Of a stretch of DNA of 64,000 nt, positions 51,272 through 59,851 are shown one piece after another. Within the stretch, counting starts at the first letter, position 1. Every line of letters begins with the position of its first letter. The position numbers and the translations under genes were made by a program. Below the pieces are notes generated by a model that worked only from the letters and a program-made list of their open reading frames with translations, was not told the origin of the DNA and searched no databases. This DNA is from W-Chloroflexi-9 sp045863195. Lineage in GTDB: Bacteria > Chloroflexota > Dehalococcoidia > UBA2979. The stretch covers positions 124,001 through 188,000 of the forward strand of contig BTUI01000003.1 of assembly GCA_045863195.1 (NCBI GenBank). The letters run 5' to 3'.

Positions 51272-52801
51272 ATGGAACCCGTGGTCATTGCGATCGTTGG
51301 CGCCGTTGCGTTCCTGCTCGGCGCCGGGGTGGTCTATGCCGTCACCCGTACCGGCTCCAACAACCTGCTCCGGCAGGCGCGCGAGGAGGCCCGGCTGGCG
51401 GTCGAAGAGGCCGAGAATCGCGCCCGCAAGGTGGAACTGGACGCGGAGCAGCGCGTCCTCCAGCGCCGCGAGGAGCTCGAGGCCGAGATCCGCGAGCGCC
51501 GCAGCGAGGTGACCCGCACCGAGCGCCGCCTGGAGCAGCGCGAGGAGAGCCTCGAGCGCCGCGCCGCCGGGCTGGAGAAGGCGGAACAGGCGGTCCGCGA
51601 CCGCACCGAGGTGCTGGACCGCGCCGAGCGCGAACTGGACGCGGAGCGCACCCGCGCCCGCTCCGAGATCGAGCGCGTGGCCGGCCTGACCGCCGAGGAG
51701 GCCCGTCAGGAACTCCTCGCACGGTTGGACGACGAACTGCGCGACGAGGCCGCCCGCCGGGTGCGCTCCATGGAGCAGGCCGCCCGGGCCGAGGCGGACA
51801 CGAAGGCGCGCAAGGTGCTCGCCACCGTCATGCAGCGCATGACCTCCGACGTGACGGCGGAGACGACGGTCTCGGTGGTGCCGATCCCGTCCGACGAGGT
51901 GAAGGGCCGCATCATCGGCCGCGAGGGCCGCAACATCCGCGCCTTCGAGGCGGCGACCGGCTGCGACCTGATCATCGACGACACGCCGGAGGTGGTGACC
52001 GTCTCCGGCTTCGACCCGGTACGCCGGGAGATCGCGCGCGTCGCCCTCGCCCGGCTGATCCAGGACGGCCGCATCCAGCCGACCCGCATCGAGGAGGCGG
52101 TGGAGAAGGCCCGCCGCGAGGTGGACCAGATGGTGGAGCAAGCCGGCCGCCAGGCGCTGGTGGACGCGGAGGTCACGGGGCTGCACCCGGAGGTCGTGAA
52201 GACCCTCGGCAAGTTGCGCTTCCGCTTCTCGTACGGCCAGAACCAGTTGCGCCACTGCATCGAGACCTCCTGGCTCGCCGCCGCCCTCGCGCACGAACTG
52301 GGCGCCAACGTGGAGATCGCCCGCATGGGCGGCCTGCTCCACGACCTGGGCAAGGCCGTCGACCGCGAGATGGAGGGCACCCACGCCCGCCTGGGCGCGG
52401 ACATCGCGAAGCGCTTCGGCGTCCCGCGCGAGGTCGTGCATTGCGTGGAGGCCCACCACGAGGAGGTCGCCCCGGAGACGGTGGAGTCGCTCATCGTGAT
52501 CATCGCGGACGCGATTTCCGGCTCCCGCCCGGGCGCGCGCCGCGAGTCCACCCACGAGTACGTGAAGCGCCTGGAGGCGCTGGAGGCGATCGCCAACTCG
52601 TTCGACGGCGTGGAGCAGTCCTTCGCCGTGCAGGCGGGGCGCGAGGTGCGCATCATCGTCCGCCCGGACCGGGTGGACGACCTGGGCGCAACGCGGATGG
52701 CGCGCGACATCTCCAAGAAGATCGAAGAGACGATGCAGTACCCGGGCGAGATCCGCGTCACCGTGGTCCGCGAGACGCGCGCCTCCGCGGTGGCCCACTA
52801 G
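51272..52801 (+). CDS. rny: Ribonuclease Y
   Basis: Membrane-anchored endoribonuclease that starts mRNA decay. From the ATG at 51272 the 509-residue protein has a membrane span (about 4-26, VVIAIVGAVAFLLGAGVVYA), a long charged coiled coil (about 35-190), a KH domain with GRIIGREGRNIRAFE, and an HD domain with GLLHDLGKAVD. The recA-recX-rny order is common. GGAG lies 8 nt upstream of the ATG. Confidence 0.95.
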   Translation: MEPVVIAIVGAVAFLLGAGVVYAVTRTGSNNLLRQAREEARLAVEEAENRARKVELDAEQRVLQRREELEAEIRERRSEVTRTERRLEQREESLERRAAGLEKAEQAVRDRTEVLDRAERELDAERTRARSEIERVAGLTAEEARQELLARLDDELRDEAARRVRSMEQAARAEADTKARKVLATVMQRMTSDVTAETTVSVVPIPSDEVKGRIIGREGRNIRAFEAATGCDLIIDDTPEVVTVSGFDPVRREIARVALARLIQDGRIQPTRIEEAVEKARREVDQMVEQAGRQALVDAEVTGLHPEVVKTLGKLRFRFSYGQNQLRHCIETSWLAAALAHELGANVEIARMGGLLHDLGKAVDREMEGTHARLGADIAKRFGVPREVVHCVEAHHEEVAPETVESLIVIIADAISGSRPGARRESTHEYVKRLEALEAIANSFDGVEQSFAVQAGREVRIIVRPDRVDDLGATRMARDISKKIEETMQYPGEIRVTVVRETRASAVAH

Positions 52802-52821
52802 GCCGCCCGGCGAGGCGCGCG

Positions 52822-53688
52822 GTGACGCAGGCGAGCCCCGGCGACTTCCACTGCCACTCCTCCCACTCGGACGGGACGCGGACGCCCGCCGACCTCGTCG
52901 ACCTCGCCTACGCGCGGGGCGTGCGCACGCTGGCGCTGACCGACCACGACACGCTCGACGGCCTGGACGAGGCTCGCGCCGCCGCCGCCCGCCACCCGGG
53001 CATGCGGTTGGTCCCGGGCGTGGAGATCTCCTGCGACGTCCCGGGGACGGAGGTGCACCTCCTCGGGCTCTTCGTGGACGACCGGCGCCCGGCGTTCCGC
53101 GCGGAACTCGACCGCATGCGCAGCGGTCGCATCCGCCGCGGTGAGCGGATCGTCGAGGCGCTGACCGCGATGGGGGCGCCCGTCTCGTGGGCCCGCGTGC
53201 GCGAGATCGCCGGCGAGGCCTCGATCGGCCGTCCGCACATTGCCCGCGCGCTGATCGAGGCGGGGCACGTCCGCGACGTGGACGAGGCGTTCGCGCGATA
53301 CCTCGGGCGGAACTCCCCGGCGTACGTCGAGCGTGAGCGGCTGCTGCCGGCGGACGCCGTGCGGCTGGTCCACGAGGGCGGCGGCATCGCCGTCTTCGCC
53401 CACCCGCCGTTCACCGATGGCTACGAGGCGGTCGCCGAGTCGCTGGCCGCCGCCGGTCTCGACGGCATCGAGGCCTACTACCGCCACTACGACGCGGAGA
53501 CGGTCACGTCGCTCCGTGCCCTCGCCGACCGGCTGGGGCTGCTCCCAACCGGCGGCTCCGACTTCCACGGGCTCGACCGGGAGCACGAGCACGAGCCCGG
53601 CGACCACCCGCTGCGCGCGGAACACATCGACCGCATCATGGAGGTCGCGGCCGCGCGCGGCTGCACCGTGCCGGAGGCCGCCCGATGA
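52822..53688 (+). CDS. PHP-domain metal-dependent phosphoesterase (TrpH/RNase AM-like)
   Basis: The 288-residue protein has the four metal-binding PHP motifs: FHCHSSHSDGT, ALTDHDTLDG, AVFAHPP and GGSDFHG. The closest characterised relatives degrade 3',5'-bisphosphonucleotides or mature rRNA 5' ends; the substrate here is unknown. GTG start at 52822, 20 bp after rny. The next gene overlaps by 4 bp. Confidence 0.85.
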   Translation: MTQASPGDFHCHSSHSDGTRTPADLVDLAYARGVRTLALTDHDTLDGLDEARAAAARHPGMRLVPGVEISCDVPGTEVHLLGLFVDDRRPAFRAELDRMRSGRIRRGERIVEALTAMGAPVSWARVREIAGEASIGRPHIARALIEAGHVRDVDEAFARYLGRNSPAYVERERLLPADAVRLVHEGGGIAVFAHPPFTDGYEAVAESLAAAGLDGIEAYYRHYDAETVTSLRALADRLGLLPTGGSDFHGLDREHEHEPGDHPLRAEHIDRIMEVAAARGCTVPEAAR

Positions 53689-54206
53689 CCTCGCCGACGC
53701 CGATCGTCGCCTGCCCGCGTCACCCCTCGGTGGAGACGGCGCTGACGTGCGGGCGATGCGAGACGCCGATCTGCCCGCAGTGCCTGGTGCACACACCGGG
53801 CGGCATCCGCTGCCCGGACTGCGCGAAGATGAAGCGCCTGCCGATGTACACGGTGGGCGCCTCCCACATCGCGCGGGCCGTGGCGGCCGGGCTCGCGGTG
53901 GCGCTGCCGCTCGGGTTCCTCGGCGCGGTCATCCTGCCGCCGACGGGGCGCGCCTCGTTCTTCATGCTGTTCTTCGCGCTGCTCATGGGCACGGGCGCCG
54001 GGACGCTGGTCGCCGAGGCGATCTACCGCGCCAGCGGCGGCAAGCGTGGCCCGATCATCATGGGCGTGGCGGTCGCGTCGCTGGTGGCGGCGTGGGTGGT
54101 GCGGCTGGTGGTGTCGGGCGCCTCGATCGAACTCGGGCTGCGCGACCTCGCGGGGCTGGCGATCGTGGGGTTCGCGGTGGTCGCCGCCTCGAACCGCCTG
54201 CGCTAG
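53685..54206 (+). CDS. B-box zinc finger membrane protein
   Basis: The 173-residue protein has an N-terminal B-box-like zinc site (ACPRHPSVETALTCGRCETP and CPQC, CPDCA, residues 9-48), of the kind found at the start of some rhomboid proteases. Four membrane spans follow (about 62-165). The rhomboid catalytic motifs are not present. Function unknown; it overlaps the PHP gene by 4 bp and so is in the recA-rny transcript or next to it. Confidence 0.7.
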   Translation: MTSPTPIVACPRHPSVETALTCGRCETPICPQCLVHTPGGIRCPDCAKMKRLPMYTVGASHIARAVAAGLAVALPLGFLGAVILPPTGRASFFMLFFALLMGTGAGTLVAEAIYRASGGKRGPIIMGVAVASLVAAWVVRLVVSGASIELGLRDLAGLAIVGFAVVAASNRLR

Positions 54207-54227
54207 CCGGGCGGCGCGCCGCGGCCG

Positions 54228-54434
54228 CTACTGCAGCCGGTCGATAACGACGAGGATCGCGAGCATCCCGAAGCAGAGCGCGCTGATGCCGGCGACGCGC
54301 TTCATCTCCGACATCATGAACGCGGACTGCCGCGCCAGGTTCTCCGTGGTCCGCACCTGCCCCACCACGCGCGGCGCATCGCCAGCGTCACTGGTGCGCG
54401 CGATCCGTCGCGGACGTCGGGGTGCCTCGGCCAT
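54228..54434 (-). CDS. Small single-span membrane protein
   Basis: The 68-residue protein has a basic N-terminal region and one C-terminal membrane span (about residues 48-66, VAGISALCFGMLAILVVIDR). AGGAGG stands 8 nt before the ATG, the best ribosome-binding site in this neighbourhood, which argues for a real gene. A 7-bp inverted repeat lies just upstream. It is convergent with the B-box gene and not recognised. Confidence 0.6.
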   Translation of the reverse strand: MAEAPRRPRRIARTSDAGDAPRVVGQVRTTENLARQSAFMMSEMKRVAGISALCFGMLAILVVIDRLQ

Positions 54435-54446
54435 GTGCGGAACCTC

Positions 54447-54465
54447 CTAGTCGGTCGTCGACTAG
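54447..54465. promoter_or_regulatory. Inverted repeat upstream of the small membrane protein
   Basis: CTAGTCG-GTCGT-CGACTAG, a perfect 7-bp inverted repeat, lies between a TAGACT-like -10 (minus strand, 54464-54469) and the AGGAGG of the gene at 54434. It could be an operator or an mRNA hairpin near the ribosome-binding site. Confidence 0.45.
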
Positions 54466-54506
54466 TCTAGGCGTCCCGGCCCGCGCGCGGAACGGGTGCG
54501 GGGCCG

Positions 54507-54536
54507 TTGACCGAATCTCCCCCCCGCCCGTACCGT
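54507..54536 (+). promoter_or_regulatory. Promoter of the tRNA-Asp gene
   Basis: TTGACC and TACCGT, 18 bp apart, end 19 nt before the tRNA. Confidence 0.6.
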
Positions 54537-54555
54537 ACTTGCATCACCTCTCTGC

Positions 54556-54632
54556 GGCCCCGTGGTGTAGCGGCCTAACACGCCACCCTGTCACGGTGGA
54601 GATCGTCGGTTCGAATCCGATCGGGGTCGCCA
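54556..54632 (+). tRNA. tRNA-Asp (anticodon GUC)
   Basis: A 77-nt cloverleaf with CCA encoded. Acceptor arms GGCCCCG and CGGGGTC (one G-U), D-stem GTGT/ACAC, anticodon stem CCACC/GGTGG around CTGTCAC (anticodon GTC), T-arm GTCGG-TTCGAAT-CCGAT, and discriminator G73 as expected for tRNA-Asp. Confidence 0.97.
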
Positions 54633-54646
54633 TCTCGCTCCCTCCA

Positions 54647-54670
54647 CGCCGCCCTCGGGCGGCGTTGTTG
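54647..54670 (+). terminator. Terminator of tRNA-Asp
   Basis: A 7-bp stem CGCCGCC/GGCGGCG with loop CTCG is followed by TTGTTG, 14 bp after the tRNA. Confidence 0.75.
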
Positions 54671-54735
54671 TGCGGCATGGCGATGGCTGAGTACCCGCCT
54701 TCGCAGCGTCGACACAGCAGGCGCACTCGACACTC

Positions 54736-55020
54736 CTAGCGCGGGTTCACAAGGCCACCGCGGAACGGCCGGACGGGCCTCGCCGTCCGGGTGGCCGGCG
54801 CCCCCTTCCTGCGCTCCCAGCGATCGGGGTGGACAGCGCATGCCCCCGACTTCGCTCCGAGATGGCAGGTGCAGACAGAGAACTTGCTCCTCGGATCGCT
54901 CCTCGGCGACGCTTCGACGCGACGCGGGACCGAACGCGCCTTGGGCAAACCGCACATTGGGCACGGCGAGAGGCTGCTCCTTGTCGCACAGTCGCAGGTT
55001 CGTCTCGACTTGTGTCGCAT
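54736..55020 (-). CDS. Possible small Cys-rich protein (hypothetical)
   Basis: The 94-codon frame has GGGAG 6 nt before its ATG and roughly 80% G/C in third positions, less than the neighbours but more than the other frames here. The product has C-x-C, C-x2-C (CPMCG) and C-x-C (VCTCHLG) pairs that could bind zinc, and is otherwise basic. No family recognised, and other frames are also open, so it may be spurious or acquired DNA. Confidence 0.3.
   Translation of the reverse strand: MRHKSRRTCDCATRSSLSPCPMCGLPKARSVPRRVEASPRSDPRSKFSVCTCHLGAKSGACAVHPDRWERRKGAPATRTARPVRPFRGGLVNPR
54753..54796. repeat. Large imperfect hairpin
   Basis: An inner perfect 8-bp inverted repeat (CCGGACGG/CCGTCCGG, loop GCCTCG) is enclosed by GGCCAC/GTGGCC; a 10-nt bulge lies only on the 5' side. 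It could be an RNA element, a terminator for the minus strand or a dispersed repeat unit. Confidence 0.6.
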
Positions 55021-55234
55021 CGCACACTCCCGTCGTCACCGCGACAAGGAATCGGAGGTGCAAGAGCGTATCAGCCCCCTGGAGAGTCTCGCCGTTCCGT
55101 AAGTCATACTCGATGCCGGCACCCCAGTTCCCGCTGTCGCAGCGTGGTCCGCTCATCTCGCCGCCTGCACCTCGCCGGACGAACGTCCCCGGGGTCACGG
55201 GACTCCTCGGGCATCGGTCAGTTGGAGGGCGGCC

Positions 55235-55240
55235 TATCAT
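55235..55240 (+). promoter_or_regulatory. Possible -10 element of trpB2
   Basis: TATCAT, 50 nt before the trpB2 ATG; no clear -35. Confidence 0.4.
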
Positions 55241-55289
55241 CCGGGCGATCGTGCCCGCCGGGGGTGCGAGGCGCGGACGGAGGCGTGAG

Positions 55290-56651
55290 ATGACGGGCCA
55301 GTTGAAGTACCTGCTGGACGAGTCCAGGATCCCGACCCACTGGTACAACGTCCAGGCAGACCTGCCGGTGCCGCTGGCGCCGCCACTGCACCCCGGCACG
55401 GGCCAGCCGATCGGCCCGGGCGACCTCGCGCCGCTATTCCCGATGGCGGCGATCATGCAGGAGGTCTCCCAGGAGCGCTGGATCGAGATCCCGGAGCGCG
55501 TCCGCGACGCCTACCGCGCCTACCGGCCCTCGCCGCTGTTCCGTGCCCGACGCCTGGAGGAGGCGCTGGGGACGCCGGCGCACATCTACTACAAGTACGA
55601 GGGTGTGAGCCCCGTGGGCTCGCACAAGGTGAACTCCGCCATCGCTCAGGTCTACTACAACCAGCAGGAGGGCGTGAAGCGGATCACCACGGAGACGGGC
55701 GCGGGCCAGTGGGGCTCCGCGCTGGCGTACGCGTGCCAGATGTTCGGCATCGAACTGAAGATCTACATGGTGCGGGTCTCCTATGAGCAGAAGCCGTACC
55801 GCAAGGCGCTGATGCACACCTTCGGCGCGGAGGTGGTGGCGAGCCCGAGCACGGACACGAACGCCGGGCGGAAGGTGCTGGCGGAGTCACCGACCTCGAG
55901 CGGGTCGCTGGGCATCGCGATCAGCGAGGCGGTGGAGGACGCGGCGAGCCGGGAGGACACGAAGTACTCGCTCGGCTCAGTGCTCAACCACGTGCTGCTA
56001 CACCAGACGGTGATCGGTCAGGAAGCGATCGCGCAGATGGAGATGGCCGGCGAGGAGCCGGACGTGGTGATCGGCTGCGTCGGCGGTGGGTCGAACTTCG
56101 CGGGGCTGGCGTTCCCGTTCATGCAGGACCGGCTCGCGGGGAAGAAGCGGACGCGCTTCGTGGCGGCGGAGCCGGCCTCGTGCCCCTCGCTGACAAAGGG
56201 GCTGTACACGTACGACTTCGGCGACACGGTGGGCCTGACGCCGCTGGTGAAGATGCATACGCTGGGCCACTCCTTCATGCCGCCCTCCATCCACGCGGGC
56301 GGCCTCCGCTACCACGGCATGGCGCCGCTGATGAGCCACCTGTACGACCTGGGTTACATGGAGGCGGGCGCGCACCCGCAGTTGAAGGTGTTCGACGCCG
56401 CGACGCAGTTCGCGCGCGCGGAGGGCATCCTCCCCGCGCCGGAGTCGGCGCACGCCATCGCCTCCGCGATCGACGAGGCGAAGGCGGCGCGCGAGGCGGG
56501 CGAGGCGCGCGTGATCCTGTTCAACCTCTCCGGCCACGGCTTCCTCGACCTGGGCGCGTACGAGCAGTACTTCGCCGGGGAACTGGAGGACTACGAGTTC
56601 CCGTCCGAGCTGATCGACGAGGCGCTGAAGGGCGTGCCGCGGCTCGGGTAG
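55290..56651 (+). CDS. trpB: Tryptophan synthase beta-like protein, TrpB2 type
   Basis: PLP enzyme joining indole (or a related substrate) to serine. The 453-residue protein has the PLP lysine Lys113 in VSPVGSHKVNSA, TETGAGQWGSALA, the phosphate loop CVGGGSNFAGL and a C-terminal NLSGHGFLDL. Length, the N-terminal extension (SRIPTHWYNVQADLP) and GSHK mark it as TrpB2, the stand-alone subgroup. No trpA or other trp gene is near, which fits. GGAGG 6 nt before the ATG at 55290 decides the start, although the frame is open well upstream. Confidence 0.92.
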   Translation: MTGQLKYLLDESRIPTHWYNVQADLPVPLAPPLHPGTGQPIGPGDLAPLFPMAAIMQEVSQERWIEIPERVRDAYRAYRPSPLFRARRLEEALGTPAHIYYKYEGVSPVGSHKVNSAIAQVYYNQQEGVKRITTETGAGQWGSALAYACQMFGIELKIYMVRVSYEQKPYRKALMHTFGAEVVASPSTDTNAGRKVLAESPTSSGSLGIAISEAVEDAASREDTKYSLGSVLNHVLLHQTVIGQEAIAQMEMAGEEPDVVIGCVGGGSNFAGLAFPFMQDRLAGKKRTRFVAAEPASCPSLTKGLYTYDFGDTVGLTPLVKMHTLGHSFMPPSIHAGGLRYHGMAPLMSHLYDLGYMEAGAHPQLKVFDAATQFARAEGILPAPESAHAIASAIDEAKAAREAGEARVILFNLSGHGFLDLGAYEQYFAGELEDYEFPSELIDEALKGVPRLG

Positions 56652-56676
56652 CCGCTGACCGAGCGTCGTGTTGAAC

Positions 56677-56706
56677 GAGAGGGGATGGCGCTTGCCATCC
56701 CCTCTC
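56677..56706 (+). terminator. Rho-independent-type terminator after trpB2
   Basis: A perfect 13-bp stem (GAGAGGGGATGGC and its complement) with GCTT loop, followed by TGCTTCC, 26 bp after the stop. Confidence 0.8.
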
Positions 56707-56741
56707 TGCTTCCGCCCCTCCAGCGCCACCGCCGTTCGACG

Positions 56742-56747
56742 TATGCT
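56742..56747 (+). promoter_or_regulatory. Possible -10 element of the sortase gene
   Basis: TATGCT, about 58 nt before the proposed GTG start; the preceding GTTCGAC is only a poor -35. Confidence 0.35.
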
Positions 56748-56805
56748 GTCGCGCGGAAGGTGGCGGCAACATGGCAGGACGGGCGGCAGCGTCCGGGGGC
56801 GGCGC

Positions 56806-57648
56806 GTGAGCGCGACGACATCCCGGCGCACGGCGACGAGCGCGCTCGTAGCGCTCGGCATCGCGGCGGTGGTGCTGCTCGCCGTCGGCGGGGCGACGGT
56901 GATGCGCGCCGGCGAGCCGGACGAGACGCTCACCGTGGCGGTCGCCACGGCCACGCCGACGCCGACGCCGTCCCCTGCACCGACCGAGGAGCCGACGCTC
57001 GTACCGTGGCCGATCCCGGCGGCGCGCATCCCCCTCGGCGAGGCCGCCGGGCTCTCCAACCCGATGTCGGCGGACTTCCCCGCCCCCGCGCTGGACGAGG
57101 CGGTGTCCGAGCCGAACGAGGCGCGCGTGGTCCGCATCGTCGCGCCGTCGCTCGACATCGATCACCACATCATCACGCTGGGCGTGACGAACGGCGGGAT
57201 GGACGCACCGCCGTCCTCGGACGCGCACGCGGTGGGGTGGTACCTGCCGGGGAGCGGCGGCTTCGACTTCGGCGTGCCGGGCGAGGCGGACAACTCCGTG
57301 TTCGCGGCGCACGAGTCGTGGAGCAAGGAGCGCGGCCCGTTCTACCGGCTCCACGAGGCGCGCACCGGCGAGGAGATCTACCTCGACATGGCGGACGGCG
57401 AGCGGCGCATCTACCAGGTGGCGCGCGTGACCCGGTACACGCTGGACGAGATCCCGATGCGCGAGGTGCTGTGGCCGAGCGACCGCCCGAAGCATGAGGA
57501 GTGGCTGACGCTCTACACCTGTGGCGGCGAGATCATCTACGGCGGCAACGGCTTCGGCGACTACCTCGCGCGGGACGTACTCGTCGCGAAGTGGGTCGGC
57601 TCCACGCGCACCCCGGTCGCGGACGCCAGCGCCGCCGCGGTCGAGTAA
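56806..57648 (+). CDS. Class E/F-type sortase
   Basis: Cysteine transpeptidase that attaches surface proteins to the cell wall or cross-links them. The 280-residue protein has a membrane anchor (about 13-33), a Thr/Pro-rich linker (ATPTPTPSPAPTEEP), and a sortase barrel with the catalytic residues His169 (FAAHESW), Cys239 (LTLYTCGG) and Arg256 (YLARDVLVA). GTG at 56806 is chosen as start because earlier in-frame codons encode only Arg-rich sequence; the ribosome-binding site is weak. No LPXTG-type substrate is seen in the window. Confidence 0.82.
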   Translation: MSATTSRRTATSALVALGIAAVVLLAVGGATVMRAGEPDETLTVAVATATPTPTPSPAPTEEPTLVPWPIPAARIPLGEAAGLSNPMSADFPAPALDEAVSEPNEARVVRIVAPSLDIDHHIITLGVTNGGMDAPPSSDAHAVGWYLPGSGGFDFGVPGEADNSVFAAHESWSKERGPFYRLHEARTGEEIYLDMADGERRIYQVARVTRYTLDEIPMREVLWPSDRPKHEEWLTLYTCGGEIIYGGNGFGDYLARDVLVAKWVGSTRTPVADASAAAVE

Positions 57649-57742
57649 CGCCGTCCTGCCCTCCTGACGCCCACCGCCTTGACTCGTCCGCCATGATGCT
57701 CGTGATGGCGCGCCGCCTCGGCGCGCCCGAAGGGAGGCGTCG

Positions 57743-58606
57743 GTGGACTTCCAGGACATCATCTACGAGAAGCAGGCGCCGATCGCCTACGTGACGCTGA
57801 ACCGTCCGGAGAAGATCAACGCACTGTCGCAGAACCTGCAAGCGGAGGTGCGCGCGGCATTCGAGGATGCCGGCTGGCACGACGACTCGATCCGCGTGAT
57901 CGTGCTGAAGGCGAACGGGCGCGCGTTCAGCGCCGGCTTCGACCTGAGCGGCGGCGGCGGGCCCTCCAACGCGCACACGATCCGCACGCGGTTCCTGCAC
58001 GGCAAGGGGTTCAGCGCCTCCGCGTGGTGGGACGTGTTCTGGAACAACCCGAAGCCGATCATCGCGCAGGTGCACGGCTTCTGCATCGCCGGCGGCTGCG
58101 CGACCGCGTCCTTCTGCGACCTGCGGATCGCCTCGGAGGATGCGATGTTCGGCGCGCCGGAGATCCGCACGGGCGGGCCGTACATCCCGGCGGTGTGGCC
58201 GTGGATCCTGGGCCCGACGAAGACGCGTGAACTGCTCTACACCGGCAACCTGATGAGCGCAGAGGAGGCGCACCGCGTCGGCTTCGTGAACCAGGTGGTG
58301 CCGCGTGAGCAGCTGGACGATGCCGTGCGCAGGACGGCGCTGACGATCGCGAAGTTGCCCGCGCACACCGTCGAATACAACAAGAAGCTGATCAACATGG
58401 CGTACGAGCAGATGGGCATCCGCCAGGTGATCGAGCGTTCGCTGGAGCTGGAGGCGAACGCGCTCGCGAGCGCGGACTCCTCCCCCGAACTCACCGAGTA
58501 CAACCGCGTGCGCACGGAGCAGGGCCTGAACGCGGCGCTCTCCTGGAACGCGGCGCGATTCGCGGACGAAGACGCCTGGTTCCGGAGCGCCCGTAAGCGG
58601 ACGTAG
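57743..58606 (+). CDS. Enoyl-CoA hydratase/isomerase family protein
   Basis: Crotonase-fold protein of 287 residues. It has the oxyanion-hole segments AFSAGFDLSGGG and VHGFCIAGGCATASFCDLRI, and the two catalytic glutamates of true hydratases appear conserved (FGAPEIRTGG and TRELLYTG). It may hydrate or isomerise acyl-CoA intermediates; the substrate is unknown. GTG start with GGGAGG a few bases upstream. It lies next to a CoA-transferase and two more crotonases, suggesting a CoA-thioester degradation locus. Confidence 0.85.
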   Translation: MDFQDIIYEKQAPIAYVTLNRPEKINALSQNLQAEVRAAFEDAGWHDDSIRVIVLKANGRAFSAGFDLSGGGGPSNAHTIRTRFLHGKGFSASAWWDVFWNNPKPIIAQVHGFCIAGGCATASFCDLRIASEDAMFGAPEIRTGGPYIPAVWPWILGPTKTRELLYTGNLMSAEEAHRVGFVNQVVPREQLDDAVRRTALTIAKLPAHTVEYNKKLINMAYEQMGIRQVIERSLELEANALASADSSPELTEYNRVRTEQGLNAALSWNAARFADEDAWFRSARKRT

Positions 58607-58625
58607 GCCCGCCCGCGGCGCGCCG

Positions 58626-59828
58626 CTACTCTGCCGGGCCGGTGGCGAGAACGCCGCGTTCGATGAGCGCGGCGACCTCCGCCTCCGTGAAGCCGGCCTG
58701 TGTGAGCACGTCCACGCTGTGCTCGCCGGGCTTCGCCGCGCCTCGAGTCGCCCCGCCGGGCGTGCGCGAGAGTTTCACCGGCGTGTTGGAGACCTTGAGC
58801 GAGGCGCCGGTCCACGTGGGGAGTTCCACGATCATGTCGCGCGCCAGCACCTGCGGGTCGCGCGCGGTGTCCGCGATCGTGTTGAGCGGGCCCACGAGGA
58901 ACTCGTCGCCCAGTTCCTCCAGCCACTCCGCGACGGTGCGCTTGCGGAACGCCTCGAAGAGCATCGGCTCCAGCACGTCGTAGTGCTTCGTGCGGTTCGC
59001 GTTCTCGAAGTAGCGCTCGTCTACGGCGAGTTCATCCAGGCCGATCTTGCCGCAGAAGAACTGCCAGTTGTTGTCCTTCACGCCGGCGACGACCACCCAG
59101 CCATCGCTGGCGGGGAACGCCTGGTGGGGGGTGGCGAGGGGGTGCCGGAGACCGGCGCGCTTCTGCACCTCGCCGGTCGCGAAGTAGCGGATGATCGGGT
59201 TCTCCATCAGCGCGACCTGGCAGTCGAGCATGCCGATGTCCACGTGCTGGCCCTGGCCGCTCCGCTCGCGCTCGACGATCGCGGAGAGGACGCCGATGGC
59301 GGTGAAGAGGCCGCCCGCCATGTCGCCGATGGAGTAGCCGGCGCGCGACGGGAGCGGGTCGCTCTCGTGCCCCGTCGTGCTCATCAGGCCGCCCATGCCC
59401 TGCACGATGATGTCCACGGCGCCGCGGTCACGGTACGGCCCGGTCTGGCCGAAGCCGGAGGTGGAGGCGTAGATGAGGCGCGGGTTCACCTCGCGCAGCG
59501 CTTCGTAGCCGAAGCCGAGGCGGTCCATGGTGCCGGGCGAGAAGTTCTCTGTGAGGACGTCCGCCTCCCGCACCAGGCGGTGGACGACCTCCTGCGCCTC
59601 GGGCGCCTTGAGGTCGAGCATGATGCTCTTCTTGCCACGGTTCACGGAGAAGAAGTAGGTGCTGACGCCGTGGACGTATGGCCCGTTGCCGCGGCGCTTC
59701 TCGTTCTGGAACGGCGTCTCCACCTTCCAGACCTCGGCGCCGAGGTCGGCGAGCACCATCACACCGTACGGGCCGGCGAGCGCCCAGGTGAAGTCGAGTA
59801 CCTTGATGCCTTCGAGCGGTCCGGGCAT
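58626..59828 (-). CDS. CoA-transferase family III (CaiB/BaiF) protein
   Basis: The 400-residue protein has the family start (LEGIKVLDFTWALAGPYGVM), the RGKKSIMLDLKAPEAQEVVH block, and the region with the catalytic Asp (VDIIVQGMGGLMSTTGHESD and RAGYSIGDMAGGLFTAIG). Such enzymes move CoA between organic acids. GGAGGGAGG precedes the ATG. It follows the 254-residue crotonase gene by 23 bp in the same direction. Confidence 0.88.
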   Translation of the reverse strand: MPGPLEGIKVLDFTWALAGPYGVMVLADLGAEVWKVETPFQNEKRRGNGPYVHGVSTYFFSVNRGKKSIMLDLKAPEAQEVVHRLVREADVLTENFSPGTMDRLGFGYEALREVNPRLIYASTSGFGQTGPYRDRGAVDIIVQGMGGLMSTTGHESDPLPSRAGYSIGDMAGGLFTAIGVLSAIVERERSGQGQHVDIGMLDCQVALMENPIIRYFATGEVQKRAGLRHPLATPHQAFPASDGWVVVAGVKDNNWQFFCGKIGLDELAVDERYFENANRTKHYDVLEPMLFEAFRKRTVAEWLEELGDEFLVGPLNTIADTARDPQVLARDMIVELPTWTGASLKVSNTPVKLSRTPGGATRGAAKPGEHSVDVLTQAGFTEAEVAALIERGVLATGPAE

Positions 59829-59851
59829 GAGGGCCCTCCCTCCAGCGCGGC

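Larger units (their letters stand above)
54671..55289. other. Compositionally odd intergenic region between tRNA-Asp and trpB2
   Basis: About 620 bp with lower and less position-biased GC than the rest. It holds the large hairpin at 54753-54796, a possible Cys-rich small gene on minus (54736-55020), a TATCAT hexamer at 55235-55240 that may be the trpB2 promoter, and GGAGG at 55279. Otherwise I see no recognised gene, insertion sequence or second tRNA copy. Confidence 0.6.

Noticed and set aside
54544..54726. Minus-strand frame encoding GFEPTISTVTGWRVRPLHHG
   Set aside because: This is the antisense translation of the tRNA-Asp gene, a well-known false ORF.
54840..55289. Upstream in-frame extension of trpB2 by 150 codons
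   Set aside because: Not TrpB-like; the ATG at 55290 has a perfect GGAGG and the usual family start.
55020..55289. T-box or trp attenuator before trpB2
   Set aside because: No T-box sequence, Trp-codon leader peptide or terminator hairpin was recognisable.
54575..55456. 293-codon minus-strand frame across tRNA-Asp, the intergenic region and the start of trpB2
   Set aside because: It runs through the tRNA and antisense to trpB2, and has poor third-position bias.
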